From: Sulfobacillus thermosulfidooxidans DSM 9293 | GTDB lineage: Bacteria > Bacillota > Sulfobacillia > Sulfobacillales > Sulfobacillaceae | DNA length: 64,000 nucleotides | Direction: 5' to 3' | Assembly: GCF_900176145.1 (NCBI RefSeq) | Contig: NZ_FWWY01000001.1 | Location: forward strand, 1,101,819 to 1,165,818 | Part shown: one piece after another, positions 25,677-36,872 of the stretch | Layout of the letters: each line of letters starts with the position of its first letter | Position numbering within the stretch: the first letter of the stretch is position 1 | Position numbers and translations under genes: made by a program | Notes under the pieces: model-generated | The model's input: only the letters and a program-made list of their open reading frames with translations | What the model was told of the DNA's origin: nothing | Database searches by the model: none

Positions 25677-26786
25677 ATGCGGTTTAGTGCTGCACAAGAT
25701 CAAACAGCGTCAGCTTTGCAACAAGTTATTCGCGTAATTCAACCGCAAAATACCATGGCCATTTTGACAGGCGTGCAACTCCAGGCTGATCGGGGCGTCT
25801 TACGGCTATCGGCCACCGACTTATCAAGTCACATTGTGGCAGAAATTCCCTGTGATGTGTCAGAACCTGGTTATGTCGTTCTTCCCGCTTCCACATTGAG
25901 TGATTTAATTCACCGTCTGCCGACAGCCACATTCGAATTGTCGACTGAAGAATCCAGTGGACGTGCAACTATTCGCTATGGACGCAATAAAGCGGTGATC
26001 AATGGATTTGGTCGGGAAATGCTCCCTAATTTTCCAGCTATGAACACCGATAAACAGACCATTGAATTGCCGGCCGGCACTTTAGCCACCTTAAGCCGAC
26101 AACTTTTATTCGCGTGTTCCAAAGATGACACCCGGCCCATATTAAAAGGCGTCTATATCAAACTCGCTAACGGTCGTTTAGTCATGGTCGCCACGGATGG
26201 AAGCCGACTATCTCATACCTGGCTTCCTGTTCCGGATTACCGGGGAATCGAAGAATCGGTGGTGATCTCACCTAAAGTGTTGGCGGAGGGCGCGCGTATT
26301 AACGCGAATCAAGCTGTAACGCTGACGATGGGCCAGGGGTTGATCGAACTATCCGCACCAGGGATGACGTTTACTAGCCGCTTGTTAGATGGCCAATATC
26401 CCGACTATGATCGCGTTATTCCCACAGAATACATCAGTCAGTGTCGGGCTGCGACCGGAGATTTTCGGGGTGCGGTGGAACGCGTCAGTTTAATCGCGGC
26501 TAAGGAACGGTCCACGCCTTTACGCATTCGGATCGAATCCGGAAGCATCGAATTATCTACTCAAGCAGCAGAAATTGGTCAGGCTGAAGAAATTATTGAT
26601 TGTCCTACAGAAGGGCAAAATTTGGACATTCTGTTCAATCCCACATATATTCTAGAAGCCATTAAGTCGTTGGATGGCGAAGAGGTGATTATTGAGTTTT
26701 CCGGAGTCCAGTCCCCGGCGAAAATTCGGTCAGCCGACAACTCGTCCTATTTTCACATTCTCTTGCCCTTAAGGCAATTGGTCTGA
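25677..26786 (+). CDS. dnaN: DNA polymerase III beta subunit (sliding clamp)
   Basis: 369 residues, full length. Three clamp domains of about 120 residues each are recognisable, and the C-terminus ends YFHILLPLRQL, part of the hydrophobic partner-binding pocket. ATG at 25677 follows AAGGAGG. It tethers polymerase and other partners to DNA. recF starts two bases after its stop. Confidence 0.97.
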   Translation: MRFSAAQDQTASALQQVIRVIQPQNTMAILTGVQLQADRGVLRLSATDLSSHIVAEIPCDVSEPGYVVLPASTLSDLIHRLPTATFELSTEESSGRATIRYGRNKAVINGFGREMLPNFPAMNTDKQTIELPAGTLATLSRQLLFACSKDDTRPILKGVYIKLANGRLVMVATDGSRLSHTWLPVPDYRGIEESVVISPKVLAEGARINANQAVTLTMGQGLIELSAPGMTFTSRLLDGQYPDYDRVIPTEYISQCRAATGDFRGAVERVSLIAAKERSTPLRIRIESGSIELSTQAAEIGQAEEIIDCPTEGQNLDILFNPTYILEAIKSLDGEEVIIEFSGVQSPAKIRSADNSSYFHILLPLRQLV

Positions 26787-26787
26787 A

Positions 26788-27891
26788 ATGCGGCTTGATC
26801 GAATCACCATTGTAAAATTTCGTAATATTGCCCAGGCATCGATTGAGTTTTCTCCGCAGCTAACTTTGTTGGTGGGAGATAACGGGCAAGGCAAAACGAA
26901 TACATTGGAAGCGGTCCACGTGCTCCTAACGGGAACCTCATTTCGGTCGTCTAAAGATCAAGAACTTATCATGTCAGCCTGCGGGAAGAGCCCACAAACT
27001 TCTCCCGAGGGATCAAACTGGGGAGTAGACATCATGAGTCTTGATGGGGTCGTGCACCAAGACCCCGACCGAATTCTGACATTGCACCACCGTATGCAAC
27101 TTAACCCGCTGCGAAAAAAACATGAAGGCCCGGTATTACCTGTTGTCGTTTTTTCGCCGGATGATGTGCAGTTGTCAAAAGGTTCTCCGCAAGGCCGCCG
27201 GAGATTTCTGGATTGGCTTATTGCTCCAATAGATTCTCGTTACTTAAGGCTTTTCCGGCAATACCACCGCGCCTTGGTACAGCGGAATAAGGCTCTTAAA
27301 GATCCACGCATGACATCAACAGTGACCAGCTTTAATCCGTTGTTGGCACAATCGGGCAGTTATTTGTGGAATCGACGGTTACAAATTTTAAGGGACATTA
27401 TTCCCGTTGCCCAAAAAATCTTTGCGGATTTAACAGGACTTCGCTTAGGAATCCAATTGGCTCCTGGGGGAACCCATAATGCTATGACAGATCCTGGGAA
27501 TTATGAGGAGATGCTAAGGATTCATCAAAAAAACGATCAACAACGCGGAATGACTTTAATAGGACCACACCGGGATGATCTGATATTGACTATCGATGGC
27601 TTTCCTGCCATCGATTATGCATCCCAAGGACAGCACCGGGCAATTGCTTTAAGTCTAAAATTGGCCAGTTTCGAGATTTTGGAACAGGAAACCGGAATGA
27701 CACCCATGGTGTTGTTAGATGACGTATTATCCGAATTGGATCCCATTAAACGTTCGCGATTACTCAAGTTTATCGCCTTAAGTCGACCCCAGACGGTAAT
27801 CACCGATACCGAGGCCCGTAATTATGAAAACTTGGAACCCGTTATTTATCACGTCGATCAGGGAATTTTACGTCAACAGGAGATCCGATGA
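26788..27891 (+). CDS. recF: DNA replication and repair protein RecF
   Basis: 367 residues. Walker A GDNGQGKT (30-37) is near the N-end; the ABC-like signature region FPAIDYASQGQHRAIALSLK and Walker B MVLLDDVLSELD lie in the C-terminal part. It acts with RecO/RecR (not here) in loading RecA at gaps. In Bacillus a small S4-domain gene (yaaA) lies between dnaN and recF; here only one base separates them. Confidence 0.96.
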   Translation: MRLDRITIVKFRNIAQASIEFSPQLTLLVGDNGQGKTNTLEAVHVLLTGTSFRSSKDQELIMSACGKSPQTSPEGSNWGVDIMSLDGVVHQDPDRILTLHHRMQLNPLRKKHEGPVLPVVVFSPDDVQLSKGSPQGRRRFLDWLIAPIDSRYLRLFRQYHRALVQRNKALKDPRMTSTVTSFNPLLAQSGSYLWNRRLQILRDIIPVAQKIFADLTGLRLGIQLAPGGTHNAMTDPGNYEEMLRIHQKNDQQRGMTLIGPHRDDLILTIDGFPAIDYASQGQHRAIALSLKLASFEILEQETGMTPMVLLDDVLSELDPIKRSRLLKFIALSRPQTVITDTEARNYENLEPVIYHVDQGILRQQEIR

Positions 27892-28409
27892 ACAAGGACG
27901 AACATCTGCAACATATTCTGGATAGACTGGTGGAAACATACTCGTGGCAACCTGCGAAATCTTTATGGATTTTGGAAACAAGCTGGAATGATGTGGCTGG
28001 CGAGTATATTGCAAAAAATACGCGTGTCATCGGATACAAGCCGAAAATATTGACGGTCGCCGTCAAATCGTCGTCATGGGCTCAAGAACTACAATTTTTT
28101 ATTCCTGAGTTAAAGCAAAAAATTAATGAACTCTTAGGCTCCGTTTTCGTTGAGGATATTCACACGCGCATTTTTTGGAAGGCATTCCGGCCACCGGTTT
28201 ATCGTATGGGCACGGGAGAAGTTTCTGTTCGCATCGGCCGTGTAAAACCGCGAACGGATAATCTCAAGGATCTGGTTAACCAAGTCGAGACAAATTACCA
28301 TTTGGCTGTTAAGCAATGGTTAAACGAGGGCTATCAACCATGTTTATCATGTGGAAGCCCCACCTTAAAACCCTATCGTCTCTGTAGTGTTTGCGAGAAG
28401 AAATCGTAA
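27888..28409 (+). CDS. DciA/DUF721-family protein with C-terminal zinc ribbon
   Basis: 173 residues, overlapping the recF stop by 4 bases (ATGA). The DUF721 KH-like core lies at about 8-85, with W in LETSWNDVAGEYIAKNTRV and ILTVAVKSSSWAQELQF. DciA proteins act as loaders or operators of DnaB helicase in bacteria that lack DnaC/DnaI. The C-terminus has C152, C155, C166 and C169 in CLSCG and CSVC pairs, a likely zinc knuckle. Location between recF and remB/gyrB is also typical for DUF721 in Clostridia and Actinobacteria. The helicase-loading role is inferred from the family. Confidence 0.82.
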   Translation: MNKDEHLQHILDRLVETYSWQPAKSLWILETSWNDVAGEYIAKNTRVIGYKPKILTVAVKSSSWAQELQFFIPELKQKINELLGSVFVEDIHTRIFWKAFRPPVYRMGTGEVSVRIGRVKPRTDNLKDLVNQVETNYHLAVKQWLNEGYQPCLSCGSPTLKPYRLCSVCEKKS

Positions 28410-28441
28410 AATATCTGATGAGTTGAGGAGAGGAGACCTCG

Positions 28442-28720
28442 GTGTATTTACATATTGGCCACGATATGATGATCGATGCCGAAGCCATTATTGCGATATT
28501 AAACAAAAATTTGATGGATTATTCTCCTGAAGTGCGGCAAATGATCCACCGCTTTTATGCAGAAGGCCAACTACAAGGCGATTTGAATGACGCCAAATCC
28601 CTTATCTTTACTTCAAATGGTGTAATTTTATCGAATATCTCGCCGGCTACTCTCTACAAGCGAGCCGGTCGGACCTCGTCCAAAGAGGGGACCGGCTCGG
28701 TGTGGTATACTGAAATATAG
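28442..28720 (+). CDS. remB: RemB-like DUF370 regulator
   Basis: 92 residues from a GTG that follows GGAGAGGAG. MYLHIGHDMMIDAEAIIAIL and the later SNISPATLYKRAG match the RemA/RemB (YaaB) family, whose members form ring-like DNA-binding assemblies controlling matrix genes in Bacillus. Position between recF and gyrB is the same as Bacillus remB (yaaB). The last 30 codons contain a perfect 10-bp inverted repeat (28661-28699). Confidence 0.8.
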   Translation: MYLHIGHDMMIDAEAIIAILNKNLMDYSPEVRQMIHRFYAEGQLQGDLNDAKSLIFTSNGVILSNISPATLYKRAGRTSSKEGTGSVWYTEI

Positions 28721-28737
28721 GGCTTTTTTGCCTTTGA

Positions 28738-30684
<1,947 letters not shown>

Positions 30685-30700
30685 AGCGAGGAAACGATAA

Positions 30701-33145
30701 ATGGCTAATGTCGGGCATGTTTTGCCCATTGATATCCAAGACGAAATGAAGAAATCCTACATCGACTATGCCATGAGCGTTATCGTAAGCCGGGCATTAC
30801 CCGATGTTCGGGATGGTCTAAAACCCGTTCACCGCCGGATTCTTTATGCGATGAACGAACTGAGTAATACACCGAACCACCCCTATAAAAAATCCGCGCG
30901 TATTGTTGGAGAAGTTCTCGGTCGTTACCATCCCCATGGCGACGTGGCTGTTTATGATGCCATGGTCCGCATGGCTCAAGATTTTTCGATACGCTATCCA
31001 CTGGTTGACGGGCATGGAAACTTTGGATCGATGGATGGGGATTCCCCAGCTGCCATGCGTTATACCGAGGTCAGGCTATCGCCCATTGCTATGGAAATGC
31101 TGGTAGATATCGACAAAGAAACCGTGGATTTCATACCAAACTTTGATGAAACCACGGAAGAACCTGTGGTATTGCCAGCCCGCATTCCGAATTTGCTCAT
31201 TAATGGATCCTCAGGAATTGCTGTCGGGATGGCAACAAACATTCCTCCTCACAATTTAACAGAGGTTGCGCATGCGGCAGTCTACCTCATCGATCATCCG
31301 GAAGCGACGTTAGAAGATCTGCTAAAGCATATCCCTGGCCCCGATTTCCCCACTGGTGGCATGATTATGGGGCGCGAAGGAATTCATCAGGCCTACGCTA
31401 CCGGACGGGGCATTATCGTCATGCGGGGGATTGCTAAAGTTGATGAATCCGATACGGGGCGATCGCGCATCATCATTAGCGAAATCCCTTACCAGGTGAA
31501 CAAGGCGCGGTTGTTAGAGAAAATCGCGGAATTAGTGCACGAGCACAAAATTGAAGGAATCGCTGATTTGCGGGATGAATCGGACCGTCATGGCGTGCGT
31601 ATTGTTATTGATTTGAAACGGGACGGGGTCCCTAAGGTGATCTTAAACAAGCTGTACAAATACACACCATTACAGCAAACCTTTGGCATCATCTTATTGG
31701 CCCTGGTGGATAATCGTCCGCAAGTTTTATCGTTGAAGGAGATTCTCCATTACTTTATCGCGCACCGAAAAGAAATTATCGTCCGGCGTACGCAATATGA
31801 TCTCAAAAAGGCTGAAGCCCGGGCGCACATTCTAGAAGGCTTACGAATTGCTTTGCAATTCCTCGATGAAGTGATTGCGTTAATTCGCGGTTCTTCCAGT
31901 GTCGATCAGGCGCGTTCTGGTCTTATGGAACGCTTTGGGCTCAGCGAGCTGCAAGCCAATGCGATATTGGAAATGCGCTTGCAGCGTCTAACCCAGTTGG
32001 AACAAGCCAAAATTGAAGAGGAATACCAACAAATTCAAGCGTTAATTGCGCATTTGCGGGAAATTTTGGCGGATGAACGGCTCGTCTATCAAATCATTAA
32101 AGATGACCTTGTTGAAATCCGGGATAAATACGGAGATGAACGCCGAACCAAGATTGGTCCCGCGGTCAAAGATATGAGTGACGAGGATTTGATCCCTGAA
32201 GAGGACATGGTCGTTACTTTAACACACCGGGGCTATATCAAACGCTCGCAGACATCGGTGTATCGTGCGCAGAAGCGTGGTGGCCGGGGAGTAACGGGCA
32301 GTACCGTTCGCGAAGATGATTTTATTAATCATCTTTTCATTGCCTCCACCCATGCCTATTTATGTTTCTTTACCAATAAAGGACGGATTTACCGGGTGAA
32401 GGTCCACGAAGTTCCTGAAGCTAGCCGACAAGCCAAAGGGATTTCCGTGGCCAATCTGATTGCAATGGAAGCTGATGAACGGATTGCCGCTGTTCAAACC
32501 TTGCCACAAACGGTTGCGGAGGACTCTTATTGGGTTTTTGCCACCAAGCAAGGTGTCGTCAAGCGTACCGCGTTATCTGATTACAGTTCATGGCGTGGAG
32601 GTGGCATTATCGCCATAAACCTCGATCCCGGTGATGAACTCATTGGGGTTGAGCAAACTAGCGGTCAAAGCGATATTCTTTTGGCCACAGCTCATGGACA
32701 AGTCATTCGCTTTAACGAGGAGTTAGTGCGCGCGATGGGCCGTTCTGCCCGCGGAGTGCGAGGCATTCACTTGCGTCCTGGGGACCGTGTCGTGTCATTA
32801 GCGGTCGTCAGTGATCAAGGGGAGTTGCTCTTACTTACGGAAAATGGTTATGGCAAACGCACCTCAACCGATCAATTTCGGGTTACCGGCCGTGGTGGCC
32901 AAGGTGTGTTAGGCTTGCGCATTACCGCAAAAACTGGACAACTGGTAGGCATTGTGCCTGTAGAGGGTAACGAACAATGCATGGTTATTTCCAGCGATGG
33001 CACATTAATTCGGATGGATGTATCCAGTGTCTCGAAACAGGGACGGGATTCCCGAGGAGTCCTTGTGATGAGACTCGAAGAAGGGCAGACTGTCGCGGCA
33101 TTTACTCGCGTGTCAGCTGATGACGAGAACGAAGAAAGTAGCTAA
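30701..33145 (+). CDS. gyrA: DNA gyrase subunit A
   Basis: 814 residues, starting 16 bases after gyrB. The catalytic tyrosine is Y121 in [11 protein letters not shown]. The C-terminal pinwheel begins with a GyrA box AQKRGGRG (near residue 525), which marks gyrase rather than topoisomerase IV. The quinolone-resistance-determining segment reads [11 protein letters not shown]. The residue equivalent to E. coli Ser83 is Val82 (codon GTG at 30944-30946), while the acidic partner Asp86 is kept. Confidence 0.97.
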   Translation: MANVGHVLPIDIQDEMKKSYIDYAMSVIVSRALPDVRDGLKPVHRRILYAMNELSNTPNHPYKKSARIVGEVLGRYHPHGDVAVYDAMVRMAQDFSIRYPLVDGHGNFGSMDGDSPAAMRYTEVRLSPIAMEMLVDIDKETVDFIPNFDETTEEPVVLPARIPNLLINGSSGIAVGMATNIPPHNLTEVAHAAVYLIDHPEATLEDLLKHIPGPDFPTGGMIMGREGIHQAYATGRGIIVMRGIAKVDESDTGRSRIIISEIPYQVNKARLLEKIAELVHEHKIEGIADLRDESDRHGVRIVIDLKRDGVPKVILNKLYKYTPLQQTFGIILLALVDNRPQVLSLKEILHYFIAHRKEIIVRRTQYDLKKAEARAHILEGLRIALQFLDEVIALIRGSSSVDQARSGLMERFGLSELQANAILEMRLQRLTQLEQAKIEEEYQQIQALIAHLREILADERLVYQIIKDDLVEIRDKYGDERRTKIGPAVKDMSDEDLIPEEDMVVTLTHRGYIKRSQTSVYRAQKRGGRGVTGSTVREDDFINHLFIASTHAYLCFFTNKGRIYRVKVHEVPEASRQAKGISVANLIAMEADERIAAVQTLPQTVAEDSYWVFATKQGVVKRTALSDYSSWRGGGIIAINLDPGDELIGVEQTSGQSDILLATAHGQVIRFNEELVRAMGRSARGVRGIHLRPGDRVVSLAVVSDQGELLLLTENGYGKRTSTDQFRVTGRGGQGVLGLRITAKTGQLVGIVPVEGNEQCMVISSDGTLIRMDVSSVSKQGRDSRGVLVMRLEEGQTVAAFTRVSADDENEESS

Positions 33146-33211
33146 ACTTAAAATTAACGATCCAGCCACCTTGGACTGATCGCATTATGGCAAGGGAGGA
33201 TTTACTGAAAG

Positions 33212-34102
33212 ATGGAAGAAAGACAAGTGGGAACGTTTAACGTGAAGGCTGGATTAGCAGAAATGCTAAAAGGCGGCGTCATTATGGATGTTACAACGCC
33301 TGAACAAGCCGTGATTGCGGAAAAAGCTGGCGCAGTGGCCGTGATGGCGCTCGAACGAGTACCTGCGGATATTCGTGCTGCGGGTGGTGTGGCGCGAATG
33401 GCGGATCCACACATTGTGAAAAGCATTCAGCAAGCCGTTTCGATTCCCGTTATGGCCAAAGTTCGGATTGGACACTTTGTCGAAGCACAAGTCTTGGAAG
33501 CGTTGGAAGTGGACTATATTGATGAAAGCGAAGTCTTAACCCCGGCTGATGAACAGTATCATATTGATAAATGGGCGTTTAAAGTCCCCTTTGTCTGTGG
33601 AGCCCGGGATTTAGGAGAAGCCTTGCGCCGGATTGCAGAAGGAGCGGCCATGCTCCGGACGAAAGGGGAACCGGGAACCGGAAATGTGGTGGAAGCGGTC
33701 AGGCATCTGCGGGCTGTGAATGCCCAAGTGCGGCGCTTAGTGAATACGCCGGATGATGAATTACCAGACTTGGCCAAAGAACTGCGGGCACCGTTAGAAC
33801 TGGTACGGAAAGTTAAGGAATTAGGACGGTTACCCGTCGTGAATTTCAGTGCGGGAGGAATTGCCAGTCCAGCGGATGCGGCATTGATGATGCAATTAGG
33901 GGCTGATGGCATCTTTGTGGGTTCCGGTATCTTTAAGTCGCAAAATCCTGAGGCCTTTGCCCGTGCTATTGTCCGAGCCACCTTACACTACAATGATCCT
34001 AAGGTGATTGCTGAAGTCTCTGAAAATATCGGAGAGGCGATGCCGGGATTAGAAATGGCCACCTTAACGCCAGCAGACCGGATGCAGGACCGGGGGATTT
34101 AA
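33212..34102 (+). CDS. pdxS: Pyridoxal 5'-phosphate synthase lyase subunit PdxS
   Basis: 296 residues. A beta/alpha-barrel makes PLP from ribose 5-phosphate, glyceraldehyde 3-phosphate and ammonia. Catalytic lysines lie in [14 protein letters not shown] (near residue 84) and [15 protein letters not shown] (near 152). GGVARMADP and the phosphate-binding [14 protein letters not shown] are also present. The start follows AAGGGAGG by a normal distance. The next gene pdxT begins directly after the stop. Confidence 0.98.
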   Translation: MEERQVGTFNVKAGLAEMLKGGVIMDVTTPEQAVIAEKAGAVAVMALERVPADIRAAGGVARMADPHIVKSIQQAVSIPVMAKVRIGHFVEAQVLEALEVDYIDESEVLTPADEQYHIDKWAFKVPFVCGARDLGEALRRIAEGAAMLRTKGEPGTGNVVEAVRHLRAVNAQVRRLVNTPDDELPDLAKELRAPLELVRKVKELGRLPVVNFSAGGIASPADAALMMQLGADGIFVGSGIFKSQNPEAFARAIVRATLHYNDPKVIAEVSENIGEAMPGLEMATLTPADRMQDRGI

Positions 34103-34696
34103 ATGACTCTGAACATCGGTGTCTTAGCCATTCAAGGGGATGTCCGCGAACATAAAAATCACTTGGCAAAAGTCGGGGCAAATCCCGTCGAAGTACGCAC
34201 CTTAAGTGATTTAGAAAAAGTGCAAGGTCTCATCATTCCCGGTGGGGAAAGTACGACAATCGGCATGCTCATGGCGGAAGAGGGTCTTATTGACGCTATT
34301 CGCAAGCGGGTCACGGAAGAACAATTTCCGGTTTACGGGACTTGTGCGGGATTGATTTTACTAGCTAAAGAAGTCATCGGACCCTCCCCGGCGCGTCTTG
34401 GGTTGATGGACATTACCGCGGATCGCAACGCTTACGGGCGACAACTGGCTTCTTTTGAAACCAAAATCCCTATCAAGATCCTTACGGAAGGCCCCGAGTT
34501 TCCAGCGGTCTTTATTCGGGCTCCACAAATTCGTCAATATGGCCCCCAGGTTATTCCCTTGGCGACCTATGATGGACAAGTGGTCATGGCCGAAGAGGGG
34601 CCGTTGTTGGTCTCCGCTTTTCATCCGGAAATGAGTGGAGACGTCCGCATTCACGAGTATTTTGTCAATAAAGTGAGGAAAACTCTTAACGTGTAA
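34103..34696 (+). CDS. pdxT: Pyridoxal 5'-phosphate synthase glutaminase subunit PdxT
   Basis: 197 residues, class I glutamine amidotransferase supplying ammonia to PdxS. GVLAIQGDVREH opens the protein, GGESTTIG forms the oxyanion region (about 48-55), the nucleophile is Cys in YGTCAGLILLA (near 80), and His/Glu are in SAFHPEMSGD near the end. Start ATG abuts the pdxS stop. A strong terminator follows. Confidence 0.98.
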   Translation: MTLNIGVLAIQGDVREHKNHLAKVGANPVEVRTLSDLEKVQGLIIPGGESTTIGMLMAEEGLIDAIRKRVTEEQFPVYGTCAGLILLAKEVIGPSPARLGLMDITADRNAYGRQLASFETKIPIKILTEGPEFPAVFIRAPQIRQYGPQVIPLATYDGQVVMAEEGPLLVSAFHPEMSGDVRIHEYFVNKVRKTLNV

Positions 34697-34706
34697 GCGT
34701 GTTCAC

Positions 34707-34747
34707 ATCAGAGGCTTGGGCATGCGGACAAGCCTCTGATTTTTTAT
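34707..34747 (+). terminator. Terminator after pdxT
   Basis: ATCAGAGGCTT pairs with AAGCCTCTGAT around a GGGCATGCGGAC-like loop, followed by TTTTTT. It closes the pdxST unit (and possibly gyrBA-pdxST). Confidence 0.92.
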
Positions 34748-34802
34748 TGACAAGGGCATATGGGTACGGCAAAATCGACATAGAATAATATTTTGTCAGG
34801 TT

Positions 34803-35020
34803 TTTCATGCGTGGAAAGAACATACGGAAGTCGCCGTTTCATCAGAGAGCCGATGGAGGTGGAAATTCGGCACGGGATGGTTTTCCGTTTTCCGCTTTCC
34901 AAGATCCCGGCGAAGAGTCGGCGGATCCCTCCGTTAACAGGGATTCAAGCCGGACGCGTCAGCGTCAACTGGGGTGGCACCGCGGGTAATAACTCGTCCC
35001 CGATGTGGGAGGAGTTTTTT
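34803..35020 (+). promoter_or_regulatory. Serine-specific T-box leader
   Basis: Stem I is closed by TGGAAAG (34812-34818) with CTTTCCA (34895-34901), and the next helix is CGGAA (34825-34829) with TTCCG (34883-34887). The 3' side of the internal loop reads TTT TCC G, placing the specifier UCC (Ser, 34891-34893) directly before a purine, as in other T-boxes. The T-box consensus GGGTGGCACCGCG lies at 34972-34984 and the terminator AACTCGTCCC/GGGAGGAGTT plus TTTTTT at 34991-35020. Uncharged tRNA-Ser should promote antitermination. serS is at 39529, but two insertion sequences lie between. Confidence 0.9.
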
Positions 35021-35156
35021 ATTTGCGCAATTTACCGAAGTCCCGCGGTTAAATGTCAAGAACCGATCAGCTTAGGACAACGACGAACAGGGCCAGGTCA
35101 ACATAAACCTGCCTAAAAGGAGGTGGTAGATAATGGCAAATCAGTTGTCAATCCCT

Positions 35157-36391
35157 TTAGTGCGGCATCAACTTCCTTTCGTCGTAGATTTGGCCCCGGG
35201 TCAGCATCCCGTAGACCACGCCGACCCACTGCGTGCCGTCAAGACCAACGCCCGCTTATGCGCGTGGTGCGTGGCTTCGTGGTACTTCTTCTCGTAAAAG
35301 GCTTTGAACTGCGGGTCCCGCACCCGGACCCTCTCCGCCGCTTCGATGAAGTAGTACCGCAAATAGACGTTCCCCGTCCGCGTCAGCGGACGGATGTCGG
35401 CATCAAAATTCCCCGATTGATGCGGGCGCCAGGTCAGCCCCGCATATTTGGCCAAGGCATTTTCCGACGGAAATCGTTCGATGGGACCGATTTCGGCCAA
35501 GAGGCCCGCGCCATAGACCGGACCAATCCCCGGAATCGTGGTCAGGGTTTGGCGAAACGCCTGCATGTCACGGGCAATCACTTTGTCCAGCGCCTGTTGT
35601 TGATGTTCCAAGGCCCGGATGGTGTCCAAATGCAGGACCAAGCTTTGGTGCCGCGCGTCCTGCTCGTCCGGATGCAACCGAAAGGCGCGCCGCGCCAAGC
35701 GGTGCAAGGTCTGCGCAATGTCATCGGGCGCTTTCAGCCGTTGGCGACCGGCCGCCGCGATTTCCGCCACCAGATCCGCCAGCGGGATGGCTGCCAGCGT
35801 ATCGGGCGTGTAGCGTTCCAACACGGTTTGCGACGCTACCCCAAAGACGTTCGAGAAAAACGGCTCCTCCGTATGGGCATACTGCCCCCAGACACAAAAC
35901 AATTGCACCAACGCGCGATTTTTTTCTTGGGTGATGAGGTGGCTCAGCTGCCGACGATGGCGGGTCAAGACCTGCAACGCCGCATAGCGCGGATCCGGCG
36001 GGGTCCAGGGCGTGACGCGCCCAAACCGCATGACATCCGCAATCAGGGCGGCATCCGCTCGGTCGGTTTTGCCCCGATCCACATAGGTCTCTCGGAATTT
36101 CTGGACGACTTTCGGATTGAGGACGTACCAGGTGGGTTGCCACCGCTGCAAGTCGGGGGTTTGCGTCAGCCATTCCATCAGCGGCACATGGTACACGGAC
36201 GTGGCCTCGACGCCAATGGCCAGCCGCGCGTACGGCGCGGCGTGGGGGTGCAGCCAGGCGACGAATTGCTCGGCCCCCGCCTGATCGTTGGGGACGGTCG
36301 TCCGCGCGACGACCTGGCCATCCGCCGCCATCGCGCAGACGACGTGAGCCCCGAGACTGGTGTCAATACCGACGTACAACACGCTATCCAT
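35157..36391 (-). pseudogene. IS110-family transposase 1, frameshifted near its C-terminus
   Basis: The uninterrupted frame from 36391 to 35201 gives 396 residues, with the N-terminal DEDD RuvC-like domain (YVGIDTSLGAHVV; KTDRADAALIADV) and the C-terminal Transposase_20 domain (TIPGIGPVYGAGLLAEIG). The last residues ARSGSAWSTGC are out of phase. Adding one base in the AGTGGG at about 35230 restores ARKWVGVVYGMLTRGQIY, running on to a stop at 35157-35159. A one-base deletion has therefore removed the true C-terminus, and the element may be defective. Confidence 0.8.
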
Positions 36392-36872
36392 GGGATTTCA
36401 CCTCCCTTCCCGGAGGAATGCATCGGGAACGGGATTTCGCCGACGCGCCGACGCCTTCGCCGCAACCTCGCTTATAAGCCGTCATCGCCACCCGCGGTGT
36501 GCGATAGACCGGTGCCACGGGTCTCCACGGGGGAGCGGCATCCCGCGCGTTAACTGTGACGAAGCGGCGTCGCCGACTCACAGACTTTCGAAGCCGTCAA
36601 TCCGGCAGGAGGAATGCAGTCTTGAATCGTCCCGATCTTCTTCGAGCATCGCCGACGAAACCCGATCTGGCAAGCCTGATCATCCCGAATGCCGATTGCT
36701 GCTGGCCGCGAGGCAGGCCTCAAGATAAAGCCTCAGGGTAGCAGAATCAATTTCTTTATACGAGAATCCTGTAATAAAGTGTCCGGGGCGTATTTAGGGA
36801 TTGAGTAAAGAATGGCCCCTCTGATAGGGTTGGAGTAGCGAACAACAACCAAATTCAGGGGGGCACAGTTCA
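36392..36872. ncRNA. Non-coding interval between the two IS110 transposases; possible bridge-RNA region
   Basis: 480 bp without a credible gene. The part next to transposase 1 is its 5' non-coding region, where IS110-group elements encode the structured bridge RNA that pairs with target and donor DNA. It is GC-rich with many short palindromes (CGTCGGCGA-type repeats, GCAGGAGGAATGC). The last 100 bases before 36873 belong to element 2 and hold its ribosome-binding site. The RNA itself is inferred only from family knowledge. Confidence 0.35.

Noticed and set aside
34747-34776. TTGACA as the -35 of a T-box promoter
   Set aside because: The hexamer is perfect, but the best -10 at the right spacing is only CAAAAT, and TAGAAT lies 28 bases away. 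The true promoter was left uncalled.
35133-35200. Start of a gene (ATG at 35133 after AAAAGGAGGTGG) reading MANQLSIPL and onward
   Set aside because: Beyond about 35157 the translation is antisense to the restored C-terminus of the IS110 transposase, so at most the first few codons could belong to an interrupted gene, and even these may be element sequence.
35123-36553. A 476-residue plus-strand reading frame
   Set aside because: It lies antisense to IS110 transposase 1, is Arg/Pro-rich in the way expected of a GC-rich shadow frame, and has no recognisable domain.
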